From Volvox africanus (lineage: Eukaryota; Chlorophyta; Chlorophyceae; Chlamydomonadales; Volvocaceae): a stretch of 64,000 nucleotides of DNA. Below the pieces are notes generated by a model. That model ran no database searches, was not told the origin of the DNA, and saw only the letters and a list, made by a program, of their open reading frames with translations. A program made the position numbers and the translations under genes. The stretch's first letter is position 1. Each line of letters opens with the position of its first letter. This document shows, one piece after another, positions 48,663-62,826 of the stretch. The stretch covers positions 434,001 through 498,000 of the forward strand of contig BSDZ01000089.1 in the NCBI GenBank assembly GCA_030268105.1, written 5' to 3'.

Positions 48663-51600
48663 ATGAATCGAGTGTTTTCACAATTTACAAGCGGCAGTGT
48701 CGGCAAAAACTTGCAAGAGGGACTTGGGACACTTGCGAACAAAGCACAAGGTTTGGCTCAAGGCCTTGCGCACGGCATACCAAAGAATGTTGCGGCAGGT
48801 ACGTTTGCATCCCATTGACTGTCGTCTCTGTGGTGCTCTTGTTCAAACTGCAATTGGCGATCGTCCGATATCCTTTGGAGCACTTACTATTGGATGCTGC
48901 ATATTGGTGACCTAAAATATAACTGAAACATATGTTTTGGGCATCAGGTTATGATCAGAGATATCTGGCGAACCCGTTGCATCGTAGGTGCAACAGGGGA
49001 ATCTGTCCGTGGCCAGGGCGCGCCATTCAGCTCGGCTCCGCCAGTGGAGCCACAACTGCAGCTGCAGGTTTGCCTTCCCTTGCGGCGGGTGAAATGGGGA
49101 TCCCTTTGCCTGTTCCGCCAGCAGATACATCCTTTTCGCGACGGCGCACACGGAATAGGCAAAGAGTCCATTCCACAAATCTGCTAGGCAAACTTCCTTT
49201 GGGTGGTGTCCGGGGTCTACTTGTGCGCCTTAGGGGGCCTTGTGCCTATCCCGAAGGCCGTTACTATGATTGGTGCTCACCCCAACTGAGATACGACCAA
49301 TCCTCTCATTTGGTAAAGCACGGACAGATCGCTTTTTGGGTTACGTGGTTTTGCCTGAGCTGCCAGCAGGACTGCAACCCCATGACCAAACGCGCTTACT
49401 CGCAGGAGCCGTACAGTGCAGATGAGGAGACAACACTCTTGCGACAGCAGGTGGTACAGCTGCAGGTGCGTCCTGAAAGCCTGACTGTTGGGAGAAATTT
49501 CTATGGCACCTAGTCGAGAAGGACTGAAATTTAGGTTGCAAATAGGTTGCAAACGCATCTTCGAAACTATAGACAAGCGCCACCAATCAATGGCTTTATG
49601 GGTTCGACAGTTGCTGACATTCCCTTGAAAGTTTGCACTGGTACCCTTTGCGTAACTGTACGGCTGTGGGCCGTTCCGTGTGACGCAACGTACGCAAAAC
49701 CCATCCCGGACCCCGGCCGTGCACAGCTTGGTCTCAATATCCGTGTTTTTAGGGTCTGGCTCCTTTGCCTGCCTGGTACCGCTCGACCGCGTACGTTCAC
49801 TTTCACAGGTGAAGAATGGGATGCTTCAGGCCGAGCTCGAGGAGGCGCGTGGCTTTTCAGAAGAAGCTGCACACCTGCGGGCGAAAATTAGTGATATGGA
49901 AGTCAAGATGTTATTTCTGCTTAAAGGCGCGGATGGCGTGCTGCCTATGCTGCCCAAGGTGAGCACTGCCGTGAAGCTGCAGGCGATCCTTAGTTGTGCT
50001 GCATAGCAAATGCACAGCAATCCGCTGAGATCTTTTTGCCATGGGGGGGGGGGGAAACCAGGGGTCAGGGATTCTGTTGTCCTAATATTGCGGAAGGGCG
50101 GGGCCAGGGTTTGGTGTTGGGGCGGTTTGTGTTCAGCATGTCAGTCCTTTTGCGGGGTTTCCCCTGTAGGCGGCATGGGTTTCGCTCAGAAAGAATTACC
50201 AGGTTGCCTGTTCTGCGTGGGTGCCTGTATTCCATTGTGACAACCGTGGAAAACGCGTAACCTACACCCATTAACACACGGGGACGCCGGGGCACTTGCT
50301 TGGGAAGGCAATTGCCAGTAGGGCAGCATAGTATTGCTGGTCGCGATAAGGCCGCATTTTCGTATACGTTTCAAGTGCACAACGAAGGCCCCGTGCTGCT
50401 AATGTACAGGTGCTTGAGGTGCAGCAGAAGAGGATCGATGATCTTACCAACACTCTCGCAGAGCGAAATGGGCAGTTAACGGGACTACGCTCAGACAATG
50501 TTCGCCTTAGGTGCGTATTGCATATGCATCGTCGGGGGCGGAAATGGCTGTGCGTTAGGGCTCATACTTGCGAACGCTGGAGTCTACTGTTTGGGATGCA
50601 GCGTGAGTTTTCATGCCTCATCATGTTTGTGGTGCGATCGTTTCCAGGCTACTGTTAATGCAAACAGTTCATTGTGAATCCAATCGAATCCTATCAAACA
50701 GCATTTTATGGATTCGAACAAAAGGCCGCACCAAACACTTCAAAGTGCAGAGGGTGAAGCATCGGTCTAATGATTGCTTGGCGTTTCGGGCTGGCCCGCG
50801 TTAATAACACGCTTGTCCGCCTGGGTGCACCACGGCCGCAGATGCCAAGTGGAGGACTTGATGGCTAAGATGGCTTCTTCAGCTCGCCACGCAGAGACGA
50901 CGCACAATGAGCAGATGGCCCAACTGAAGGCCCAGCTCGCTGCAGCACAAGGGGAGGCCCAGCAGCTGCGCACCATTACCGGTAAACGCAGCGACAGCAA
51001 CAGCGGGAAGGAAGGAAACGGCGGCGACGAGACAGCGGCCCTACGCGAGCAGCTGCAGCAGGCACACAACGTGATAAAGGAGTTCCAGGAGGCGAACAAG
51101 TTGAAGATTGCAGCAGACGTATCGCGCACGAGCACTAGCCGCAGTGGTGCAACCGGCAACGCCGAGGCACTTGAATGGCGGATTGCGGAACTGGAGGAGC
51201 AGTTGGAGGAGGCCAATGATAAATTGCGGGATGCAGAGTGCAGGATCGGGGCTGCCGGGGACGCTAACGTTGCAGCTCTGGAGGCAGAGGTTCAGAAGCT
51301 CCGCGGAGAAGTGGAGAGCGAGCGGAACAAGGTCGCAGACGTGGCTGCAGCTGCCGCTGCTGAGGCGACTATTCAGGCCGAAGCAGAGCTCGAGAAGCTG
51401 CGAAAGCGCATGGCAGAGATGGAGAAGGAAGAGCTCGGGCTGGTCGCGGCCCGTGATGCCGCGGAAAAACGTGTTGCGGAACTGCACGCGCAGGTGGTAA
51501 CTCTGCAATCCGAGCATGATCGGGCGCTGGAGGACGCGGCGGCGGCGGCGGCGGCGGCGGCAGTAGCCGCTGCCGAGGCAGCCCTGGCTTCCACGACCGC

Positions 51601-54600
51601 CGCCAGCGAGGCCGCTTCCAGGGCTGCGGAGGCATCCGCTGCCGAGTTGCAGACCCAACTGGACATGGTCAGCGCCCATGCCATGGGGAGGGAACGCGAG
51701 GTAGAGGCCACTATGCATCAGTGCACAACGCTGCAGCAGCAGCTGCTCGATGCGATGGCGAAGGCAGCTGCAGCTGAGGAGGCGGTACGTAAAGAGTGCG
51801 CAACGGCGACGGCGGCGAGGGATGCTGCCACGGAGGCGCGCCGTTGCGCCGACAGCTTGAGGGCGGAGCTCGAGGAAGCGAAGTGCGAGATCCAGGCAGC
51901 AGATGTGCGCTATAGCGAGTTAAGCACTGACTACGTAATCAATAAGAAGAAGCTGGATGCCTACACAGCACGCATTGTAATTATGACAGGTACGCGTAGC
52001 CTTAACATGGCTATGGTGGGGCTTTGGGCGCGACTTAGCCTACCCTTTACTTCCCGCTCCTCAGACAGGTTTGAGCAAGCAAAAGGATACTCCACCATCG
52101 CATGGGGGGTTGCGCATCTACTGTCCCGGGTTTCCCGGCTGCAGATGGGTGGCTACGACACCCAGTACATGCTTCGGCCAGTGTCCAGCCGCGTGGAGTA
52201 TTTGTATGCTTTTGTCTGTCCATTGTGCCGCTGCCATCAGGATAGATCGTTTCTTACATCCCCTTGGAGTTCTAATCTGGCCGCAGAGAGGGTGGCGGAA
52301 GGCGAGGAGGCCATTTCCGCTTTCCGATTAAAGGAGGCGAGTTTCGTGGAGGCGAACGAAGCTAATGTGCAGCTGAAGAGGGAGCTGGCCCTGGCACAGG
52401 CTGAGGTGTCCGCGGCGCGGAATGAAGCGGAGTGGAACCAAGAGCAGGTGAGCAGTCACCTCGACGGGGTGAGGAAATTTTTGACTGTAGTTTTCGGAGA
52501 GGTTGACAGTTTATGATGTTAATCCATCCCGTATGTACCAGTATTAGTATTATCCCGCCGTTAGGCCGCTAGGAAAAGGCAGTGCTGTGCGCGTACGATA
52601 GAGCATCGTCTTCAGCTGATGGCAGGTGAAGCCATGAACAGATCTATATGTGGGATGCAGCAGTCGCCCTTTGATGCGAGCGGTCATGTTCCACTTCCCC
52701 TGAACTGGCAGGCTCAACTTGCGAACGAGAACGTGGCCAAGTTACGGGCAATCTTGGACAGAATGAAGGAGCGAAAGGTCGGCCTGGAGGAGCAGGTTCA
52801 GGAGCTGCAGGATAAGGTGCGGCAACGAGCCAAGGCAGGGCGGACAGGGGCGGGGAATCCTGCCCGGAGGGGTGTGTGGGTATGAGATCACCTAGCAAGC
52901 ATATGGCCAGGAAACTGATTTGTCGCACTTCTTTCGGCATCGTCAGTGCTGTGTTTATGGTTGTTGGAGGATTGCCAGCGGGCATGGTCGTCTGGCTCAC
53001 AGGAGTGGTGAAAGAAGACATCCTTGCATTACGCCTACCGCTCTTCCTTTGCTCACATCTTTCCTCCGTGCTCATTCATGTACATGCTCGCTCGCCTGCG
53101 GTGTGATTCGATACTAATCCTCTGCTGCTCCGTGCTTGTCGTTATCTCCTGCAGTTGTCTGCTTTGGGTGCAGAGTTGGCGTCTAGCAAAAGCGCTGGTG
53201 TCGCGTTCCAGGAGGCGGACAGCTGCCAAGCAGCAAAGGCGGGGCCGGTCACCGGAGCGGAGCTGACGCAAACTGTTAGCGGTACGCCTGTGTCGTGTCA
53301 GACGGATGAGCCATTGGGTTCACATGTGTCAACGGACACCGCCGGACTGCGGGTTGAGATGCCCCACGCATCAACGGATACGGAGGGCCTTCCCGGGCCT
53401 ATAATGCCGAGCACCTCCACCGACACCACTGATCTCCCATCGCAGCCAGCACAGCCAGCAGGCGATGCCGTCGGGCCGGGGGTGGGACAGTCGGTTGCTG
53501 AGGCGGCGACTGTGACAGCTGCTGCTCCCACGGCACAGACAAAGCCTGGTGCGAGTCGAGAGCCGAAGGGATGGGTAGCGGCAACGGAGCTGGCGCAGTG
53601 GAAGCGGCGAGGGTTGGATGTTTTGACGATGTTGGAGGAGAAGCTAGACGTCATTGAGGTGCAGCAGGCAAAATTGGAGCAACAGATGAAAGGAGCTGGC
53701 GTCGAGGTACGGGTTTCCGGGGAGGCTGCGACCCTGCTCAAGGCTGGCGCACAGGCAGATAGCTGGGAGAACGAGGACTGGGACGCCTGGGACGGCAATG
53801 ACGTATCGCCGCGACCTTCAACGCAGACTGTCAACGCATCTGCGGCAGCAGCAGCAATAGCAGCCGATAGCATGAATGGGGATATCAAGGATGTGGCTGG
53901 TAGCGGAGGAAGCTCAGAACAGGACCGTTGTGGCACCGTCGCTGGCCCCTTGGCTGCTGCAGCTTCGGGCCAAGCGTCAACCGCAGCGGAAATGTACGTC
54001 GCGGAGCTTGCACTTCTGCAGGGAACGATTCAGCAATTGCTCGGTTGCTGGAGCAGATCTGCTGCCGAGGCCCCGGCGGCCCCTGACATCAGGTCCGTTG
54101 GCCCGGCTGTCGATGGCGGGGGGGTTGCGCAGGAGGCGGCCGTGTTGGGTGCCACGGTGGTGACTCTCCTGGGACAGCTACAGGCGCACTTCCAGGAGGC
54201 GGCGGCGATGCGGCATCAGTTGGAGCAGGCGGTGGCGGAGCTCCGTCGGTTACGGGCCATTAGCGTCGGTGGGGCCCGGTATACGAGCGGCGGCGGCGCC
54301 ACTGATGACGGAGATGAGGGACGCGGTGGTGCAGAGCTGGAGGAGATGGCGCACATGATGCAGGTGCGGTGGGGAAGGCTCAGGGAGTGGAGCCATTTAT
54401 GTTATGGTAAACTGCAGCGGTGGCGGCGAGCAGGGCTCGGCCGCGTGGCACGAGGATGTCCTTTAAAGTCTTGGGAGAGGCCGAGCCGAGCACACAAAGT
54501 TTCGGTATAGTAGCGCACACAAGTGTTCACGAGCGGAGTTTCGGCTGAACCTTGAATGTTTCTTATGGGAGCGTTTCAAATGAGGGGCTCGATTCCAATA

Positions 54601-57600
54601 GCTATGGCGAGCACGATTTCAGGCGCTGGAGGTAGCCCCGCCTCCGTTAGGGGGCCGGCGCGTCTGGCCCGGAGGATTATTACACGCAACTCACATGCCG
54701 GATGCCTTTTCAAACATTCATGCACTTGCTGGCACGGAAATACGAGTACGCGCTTATGCGGTACTATCTGTCGTCTACAGGATATAGTCGCCGCGGAGCA
54801 GCGAGCGTTGGCTGCCGAGGCCGCCCTTGCCGCGGCTGCCTCCTTGCGTCAACAGCTCGAGCAGCAGCTTCTAAATTCTGATGAGGCCGCAGCGGCGGCG
54901 GAGGCTAACGCACGACAGCTTGCCTGCGAGCTGGCGCAAGCCAGAGAGGCTGCGGAGCAGGCGGCAGATGTGGGCGCTGAGATGGAGCGCTGTCGTGCCG
55001 AGCTTGCGGATGTGCAGGCGGCTTTGGCGGCAGCACTGGACGCCGGTGCTGCGAAGGTGGCATCGGTAGAAAGAGCATTGGCGGAGGCCCAAGCGGAAGC
55101 AGATGCTGCAAACGCGCGGGCCGTTGATGCTCTGGCTGCTGCCACCGCGGCAGAAGTCCTTTTGAAGGAGCAGGAGGGGCGGCTTGCGGAAGCTGAGCAG
55201 GGGCTCTCCGTCTCAGCCGCTGAAAAAGGGCCACTTGCAGTGAATCCTAGGGAGGTTGCAGCGGCTCCTGCGCATATCTCGGCTGAGCATTTTGATCTTA
55301 TGCAGCAAATTGCAGCTACCGCGCAGACCCTCGCGCCGCTGTTTAAGAACTCGCATGATCATGCAGGCGAGATATCGCAGAAGGTTTCGGAACTCGAGGC
55401 GTTGGTTGCCAGGCTAGACCTCACAGCAGCCACTGCCGCTGCCGCAGCTACCGGCACGGCGCCGCCTTCCTATGAGCAGTCCTTCCAGTCCAAGCACATA
55501 GGCCCCGCGGCTGCTACTCTCCTGGCGGCAGAGGCCGCAGCGGGAGTCACTGCGGCCGGGGATGAAAATTCCATGACCACGGGGGGCCTAAGCGGTGCAG
55601 GCCATGTCACGCCAAATCCAGCTGACCTGCCGAGGGCCCTGTTGAGGAATTTGAGTGGGAGCCGGCGCGCCAGCGATGACGCCTGCGTGCGCGCACGGGT
55701 ATGTGTTCGCTAACTAACTGCCCTAAGTGGGATAGTGCCCGTGATTGCAAAGGGTCACGAGGCCAGCGAGGAGGGAACATGTTTATGTGACGGCACCTTC
55801 CAACTGCACCAAGACGCACATGCCATAAGTTCCTGAGCCTGAGTTGATTATAGTTAGTACTTTAAGGGCTGCAGGGCTTGATGATGAACGTCATACAGCC
55901 CCCCGGTCACTCTGGTAAATGGTTCGATAATCAACGCAGCCCACACACGCATATACGCCCTCGGTGTGTGCGCACCTGTCGAGCTATGCTAAATGCTATG
56001 CTATTGTGGAGCTCCGAAGCAGCTAGGGGCGAAGGCTGTACCGTTGTGCAAGGATCGCCGCGGACAAGGCTCCTGGCGCTTTCGTTTGACGCGTCGTTAT
56101 CGTGCATTCCTTTTTTCCTGTTATGTCGACCCCACAGCTGGAGGCCGTGGAGGCCGCCGCGCGCACGGCGGAATCAGAGCTACGCGTACAGGTCAATTTG
56201 GCGGAATCGCTCCGGGCAGAGCTCCGGGAACAGCAGGCTGCCATGGAGACGTTGCGCGCAGCCACGGTGACTAAGGTCAGCTACCCCGTGCGCACACAGA
56301 CGTAGAGAATGGCGAGGGGTGGGAATTTTGGGGACATTGTTAAGATTCAGATCCGCAAGCGCAATTGAACGCGCCTTTTCATTGATGTGCATCTTAGGTT
56401 CCTTCAGCCTCTCTGCAGTATGCGACGCCATGCGCAGACGTGGGCTATATGTACAAACGCTGTGGAAAGCTATCGATTGCAATCGAAGTATATTGCCATG
56501 CCATTCGTTGCAATCTAATGGCAAATTGTCACGCTAACCACGGGTCTTATCTTTACAAGGCGACACTGCTTCCCAGGGCATGCGTGTGATCCCACTTCGC
56601 GATCGTGTAGGAGGCCGTCTTGGCCATGGAGGCCTCATACAAGGAGCAGATCGAGCAGCTCCAGGGATACCTGACCAAAGCTACGGACAAACAGGCCCGC
56701 CGGATTGCAGCCTTTGAAGAGGAGCACTCGCAGGCCCTGGCTGCAGCGCAGGCTCAGGGCGCAACAGCCTTGGCAGCCGCGGCCAAGGAGGCAGCAGAGC
56801 GCGCTGCGGAGCTGGAGGCGCAGTTGGAGGCAGCCCGCAGTGCGGTTGGTGCGGCAGAAGAGCGCGCAGCAGCGGCTGAGGTGGCGGCAGAGGAGGCGAA
56901 GCGCCTGGCGCAGGATGTTGAGCGCGGCTGGGGGGAGCGACTGGAAAGGTGGGCTGGGCCTGGGTGCGCGCAGCTTTTGGACGTTGGACTTTTAAGGCGT
57001 GGGGCTCTGCCCATGTGGGCGGCGCACTGATTCTGGCAGCATGGAGTTGTTCGAATAACTGAAACTGTTAGTGCTGTTGTATTGTTCGTTGTGCTGCCGC
57101 TGGGCAGACTGCAGAAGATCAACAAGAAGCGCGCATCTGAGCTGGATAATGCGCGAGCTGAGAGCAGCGGCCTCAACGAGCAGCTGGCAGTCATGGGGGA
57201 GCAAGTGATAGCACTCCAGGCTTCGCTAGCTGAAGCACAGAGGTTAGTGGAAGGAGTTGGCCCTGGTGTCCTGGGGCGCGGGTATCCATGGTTAGATCTG
57301 CCCTTGTACAATCATATGGATGAGCCGATGCAGAATGTTGAAAGTAGGAGATGTGAAACCGCCCTGTGTTTAGAAGACAGATAGGAACTTCTCGGGTCCA
57401 GCAGGTGGGTTTCTGATCTTGCCCAGGCGGATGAGCCTTGGTTGGTTCCAGCGCGGTGTAGTTTGCCATTGGCCCTTCTGCTTTAGTGGTGAAGGCTGTT
57501 TCCCGGCATGCGGCACCCCACCCCGAAGCCTCTCTACCCTGTTTCTTGCGAAACCACGGAGTGATACCGGTGCTAGGCCGTCATCTTGTGAACCTTGCCT

Positions 57601-60600
57601 TGTCAGAGAGCTGGAGTTGGAGCGTGGAGCCGCGGCGGAGCTCCGCGCTCGGCTGGCGTCCTTGCATGAGGCGGGTGACAACATGCGGCTGGAAGTGGCG
57701 GAGCTCCGGACCCGTGCAGCTGCTGCTGAGGCGCTGGCGGCAGACTTGGAGCAGCGGGCCAGCACCGCGGAAAGCAAGCTGCTGGCCAGTGAGGCTGACC
57801 GGTCCAAGCTGGCTGACCAGGTGCGCCGCCTCCGACTACACGCGCGGGGAGGGTGCGGGAGGCGATGTGTATCCGTTAAGTTATAAAGGTGAGTGTTTAT
57901 ACGTACGACTACCCAAGTATCCGGATGCTTTGATGGATATCCGGACGGATGAACGGATGGATATCCGGACCGATGCTTTGATGGATATTGGGTCGGGAAA
58001 TTGGTAGGGCGTATGAAAGGGGCCCTTCTGCAGAGCCAAATAAGTTTATTAAGGAAAGGAGGCACACATTCCGAAGCCACGTTCTAGGCAGTCGTTGACC
58101 TACCTCCTCCGCGGGTACCTGTCGATGGCACAGCTGGTTTCGCTACATTCGCTAAGGGAGGAGCGGGCGGCGGCGCTGGCACAACTTGCGGCGGCGCAGG
58201 ATGCTTTGGCGGGTGCAGACACGTTGCGGGTGCGGTGCGGTGCGGCAGAGGCAGCCCAACAACGTGCCGAGCAGGAACTTACCCGTGTGACCGCGATGAT
58301 GAGCAACCTGGAGGCGCGGTTACAGCAGGTGCGACGAAGAAGTCAAAATGGGTATGGCGGTATGGCAGCGCGAACCTTTGCTTGCAAGAGGGAGCTGTCC
58401 CACCCTTCTCGATATGCCCGGTCTCTTTGGGCGTGTGGAGCTTAGTATCCTTTGATATTCACGGCTGACATTCACACTACTTCCCTACTTTACCGTTGAG
58501 CCTATCTGCCATTGAATATAAGTAGCCCATCGGGTGTGTTTTGCAAGCATTTTTCTGCCCCGTCGGCCACCTTCAGGATATAACGCCCGCGGACTCGATC
58601 ACAGATGCTCACGGCTTGCATGAAATCTCTTGACAGGACATATTACCTGATGGGGTTCTGGTGGGTTCCGCAGGTGGAGGATGAGAATGAGGAGCTGGTG
58701 GCGGAGCTGGATGAGGAGCGCCGTCGTGGGGCCGCGCTGGCCCGTACCTGGGCGGGAGAGCTGGAGGCGCTTCCATCACTGCCGCGAGATCGCTGGCCAG
58801 CGGCGGTGCGGCGGCTAGTAGACGGACTAGAGGGCTGCGCAGCACATGGTCCGGAGAGCTCCGGCCGGTGGGTCGGTGTGTGGTATGCTGACATGGTATA
58901 CTGAACCTTTGCAGCACGGGTCGCTACGGTTCCGGCCCCCAAGTCGCCCGGTTTAGCAGCACCCGGCAATAATGTTCATATAGTCTAATGAGGGGGGGGT
59001 TAATGAATTGTTTCCAAGTCCTACTGGTTCCTGCCACGTGCGTGACTTGCCTGGGTCACACGATACCGTCCTCAACCCCAGTACGCCATTGGAGAGGAAG
59101 TGGCGGCGATCACGTGCGGGAACGTGGAGTGTTACCTGCGTGACGGCGGGAATGTGGTTACTATGCCAGTGCTTACTTATCTTGACTGCTTAAAAGCCAG
59201 GACCAACCTGTTGCAGCTGCCGTACTATAGTTGGTTTACATGTCCCAGCCAATCCCGTACGAAGGCATCTGACATATTGGGCCATGGCTTTCAGGGTCTC
59301 GGAGGCTGGTCATGCCCATATCACTGAGGATGTGGCGGCGGCAGAGTTGGAGGCGTTGCGCGAGGCAGCAAGGGCGGCCGCGGAGCGGACGGCACGTGTG
59401 GAGGCAGAGGCGGCGGCCGCTAACGTGGCATTGGACGCTCTGCGGCGTCAGATGGACGAGACGCGGGCACGGGCGGCGGCGGAGGCACATGCGGAAGCGG
59501 CACGCCGGCTTGAGGAGCTGGTGCGTATATAATGATAAGAAGGGACAGGCTTTGTCTTCAGCAGTCCGGGCTATGTCACAGGGACGTTGCAAAGGCTTTC
59601 AAGTGTCTCTGATGCGCATAAAAGTGGACTCCAGACCGACTTATATGTATGGACTGAAGGATGCACGCAGTGATTGGGCCATAAACACCGGTTGGCAAGC
59701 TGGAAACCCTAGATTGCCGATCAACCCACCTTACTACCCAACAGGATGTACTGCGGGCGCAACTGTCAGAACGCGGCGATGCCCTGGCCCAGGAGCTGCA
59801 TGCAACACAAGGGCAACTGCAGGATGCGGAGACTGGCATGCAGCGGCTGCAGGCAAGCGCATGCGGGTTGGGACCGGGAGGCCAAGGAGCGTTGCGGAGG
59901 GCTGGTGTGCAGGGGGAATTGACGGTCGAAGAGATCCGCTTGGAGCGCTCGCATGCCCTTTCTCGTGCCCAGTTCGCGGAGATTCGGTAGTCTATAATTT
60001 AGGTGTTGCAATGATGATGTCACGGTATGGCCACGGAGCAGGTGAGAGAGGGAGGGGATGTCTGGATGTTTTTGCCTGGAAGAACGAGTATTGGTGCGCC
60101 ATGTAATCTTGACATGCTGTGTCTTAATGTTTTCAGGAGGAGATCGAACGCCTGCGAGACAAGAGTCGCGGGTTGTTGGAGGAGAAGGAGTCTGAGGTCG
60201 ACACGCTACGCACACAGCTGCGCCAGGCCCGCGCGGTGGCTTCAGGAGGAGTGATGCAAGCAGCAGGCGACGGTGAAACGGGTCTGCATCAGCAACAGCA
60301 GCAGTCTGGTACGGCCGGGCTGCTTACTACATCATTAGGCGCAGCAGCCTTCCAGGCACAGAACTCAGCTGACGCTGCGGCGCTACAGGCGCTGCACTCC
60401 AGGGTGGCGGTTTTAGAGCAGGAGTTGGAAGAGTACAAGTGAGTATTTGTAGTCCGGTTCTGTATACTGCTCAAGCCTTTGCCTCAGCCTCCGTCTCCAC
60501 TATAGCCTGGCTTTGCATGTCGCACATGAACCCGTCCTCCTGCCCCACGCCGCTGATGACTTGGCGATGGACATCGCACAAGTAGGCACGGGGTATTTTA

Positions 60601-61410
60601 CACGGTACCATTTTTCCCCCTTGCGCAGGCATGCGTATGAGGACGCCGAGTCCACTCATCAATTGCGCGACACAGCGCAGGCGGCCCTCAGGGAGGAGCT
60701 TCTCCGGCTTCGGGCGCAACTTGACCTAAGCAACCATGATGTTCAGGTGAATTTAGCACCCGTTTGCGGCGTGGGTTTTAGTTGCTGGGCAGCATTACGA
60801 GCGTCTCCGTGATGAATGGGTTACGGGAGGAAATGCGTTGAACAGGCGTCATTGAAGCGCCGGGCAACAGCGCCTACTAATTCGCTTACTAGATGTTCCA
60901 TGGTCGGGAGATAGCTACGGGCAGATGCATTGCGTTCTCCTAATCCTGATGAACTGCGTTTTGAATGGGCTTCCTGGCGACCGTAAATTTGGGGCATACA
61001 ATCCTAACGTGCCTCAATCGCTTGTCCATTTCTTTGTACGTGTGAAGTACCTTCGGGCCGCGATCATCAGCTTCTTCGAGAGCGGCTCCCTGCCACGTGA
61101 TGGACTGGTACTTCAAGTGCTGTCCCGATTGCTGCGCTTCACGCCGGCGGAGATGGCGGCCATCGCCGCTGCCGATCACGCTCACAAAGGTGGTAGGCGA
61201 GGCCCAGGTGTTGGTGGCTCAGCTCCGGTCACCTTGGTGGGCGCACCGCATTCGACCTTGACCACAGCAGGGCAGGGCAGTAGCAGCAGCATGAGCTATT
61301 TCGCCTCCGTCACATCCAGGGTGGCGTCCGCAGTTAGTGGCCTAACGCACGCTGCGCATGCCGCTGGAAGCGGGGTGCCGCAGCCTTCGTTTGGACAACG
61401 CCCTAACTAA
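48663..61410 (+). CDS. Golgin: giant coiled-coil protein with C-terminal GRIP domain
   Basis: Probable trans-Golgi tether. Exons: 48663-48798, 48988-49067, 49370-49465, 49809-49958, 50410-50510, 50842-51989, 52287-52447, 52712-52816, 53155-54363, 54781-55698, 56138-56275, 56611-56948, 57108-57242, 57607-57820, 58134-58328, 58674-58867, 59295-59520, 59745-59986, 60137-60438, 60629-60746, 61048-61410 (TAA stop); about 2,190 aa. All joins keep phase except 59986 to 60137. The N-terminus is MNRVFSQFTSGSVGKNLQEG. Most of the chain is Ala/Glu/Gln/Arg-rich heptads, a long coiled coil with a non-coiled acidic patch (WENEDWDAWDGND) in exon 9. The last exon opens with YLRAAIISFFES and LVLQVLSRLLRFTPAEMAAI, a GRIP domain, which in known golgins binds Arl1-GTP through its conserved Tyr. 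A short Ser/Gly-rich tail follows. Candidate TGTAA at 61770-61774. It cannot be matched to a named golgin by eye. Confidence 0.9.
57921..57992. repeat. Imperfect tandem/palindromic repeat in a golgin intron
   Basis: Units built on GATGGATATCCGGA recur three times, with the GGATATCC palindrome present twice and GATGCTTTGATGGATAT occurring at both ends. It lies in the intron 57821-58133. Confidence 0.8.
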
Positions 61411-62826
61411 GCTTGTAAACTAGGTTTGTTGATTTAGGTGTGGACTCAGGTACTCTCCTGTCTGTGCAGGGTCGTCGCTTTTAATGTCTGTATCGCAGGA
61501 ACAACGAATAGAGACCACCGAGACACTCACGCGCATGTCGCATGGCTATCCTAGACATGTTAACAGTGCGCCGAACGGAACGGTAAAGCCAGACGGGGTA
61601 AAGCGGGGTACTTCTTGTACATTTGACTTACGTCGACTCTTGATGTTGGACATTCACGTATACCATTGATCCTGCCTAAGGATGGATTCGGTCGTGATTT
61701 AAGATGATGAGGCGCTTTTGTCACTTTAGCGTGGACATCAGATGGAATATTAATTCATCTGGCAAGTTGTGTAAACAGTCTCTCAGAGCACGGTATTCCG
61801 CGGCGAGTGCTACACCATATTTTCGCGTCGTTCTTAGATCGTTGGTTCTTAGATCGTTGTGTCTGCTTCGTACAATTCCGGGAATTTCCATCTCCCCATG
61901 TTAAGCTCAGGCTTAGGGGGAAAACAAATACCTGGATACGAATACTAATCTTCTACCATTAGGAAAGGGCACAAAAAATCGCGTTGCTTCACATTCTCGG
62001 CGCGTCTTACATTCCGAAGACGCCTACGTAGTGAGGTGTAATAATATATCGCAGCAACCGTGTCCAGAATCAACATTCCCGGTGCAATCCAAAACCTGCA
62101 CGCTACTCCTGCACAGCAAGCAACACGAAGCTGTGAACTGTTTGTCCACAAGAAAAAGACCCTTGGTTGGGCATCAACTACACTTGGTACCAACTGCAAC
62201 GTAAGATTGTCAATAATTGATGAACTTTACAACAAATGTTATCGTTAACCCCCAGTATTCCTTTCGTACGTCACGCCAACTAGCAACCACTACAGACCAG
62301 CTTTCCCAGACTCTTCGTCTCAACTGACTCCCTACAAACGAATCCACAATTGTATAGCGGGTCTTACGGCATTCATCACCTGACCATATCCTGTCTGCGC
62401 CTGGCATCTACGACACAGCACGATGACCTAACGGATCAGACCTAATGACTCCGCTCGGAATGGCCAATCAACATTGCACTGCCTATCATGACCACAAAAG
62501 CGCATGCCACACGCATCGTTAATTAACTTAATCATCAACATATGTCCACCAATCCACGTAAAGGGCGTTCATGCTTCCTAGTATTGGGCATTAAGATGTA
62601 GGGTCTACCTGGGACCTACTAATCGGGAGCCACATAATGACACGGCCCATTTGCCTAGCAAGTATGGAGATAATCCACGAGAATGAAGATAAGAACGTCG
62701 AAGAAACGGAACTTCAAAACGGAAAACAAGTGCTTCGTTATATCCACAACGCCCGGGAAGGCAACAACCCTGGCAGGACCGCTATGTAAAGATATCAAAG
62801 CATACCGCATCATCGCCTCGAGGAAA
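61411..62826. other. Convergent intergenic region
   Basis: It holds the golgin 3' UTR on the left and the 3' UTR of the minus-strand gene on the right (TGTAA on the minus strand at 62227-62231). A short direct repeat TTCTTAGATCGTTG occurs twice near 61830-61860. No gene supported. Confidence 0.5.

Noticed and set aside
59082..59140. Extra golgin exon after a CCCCAG acceptor
   Set aside because: The 58867 donor already joins in phase to 59295 with coiled-coil sequence continuing, and the candidate gives basic non-coiled sequence.
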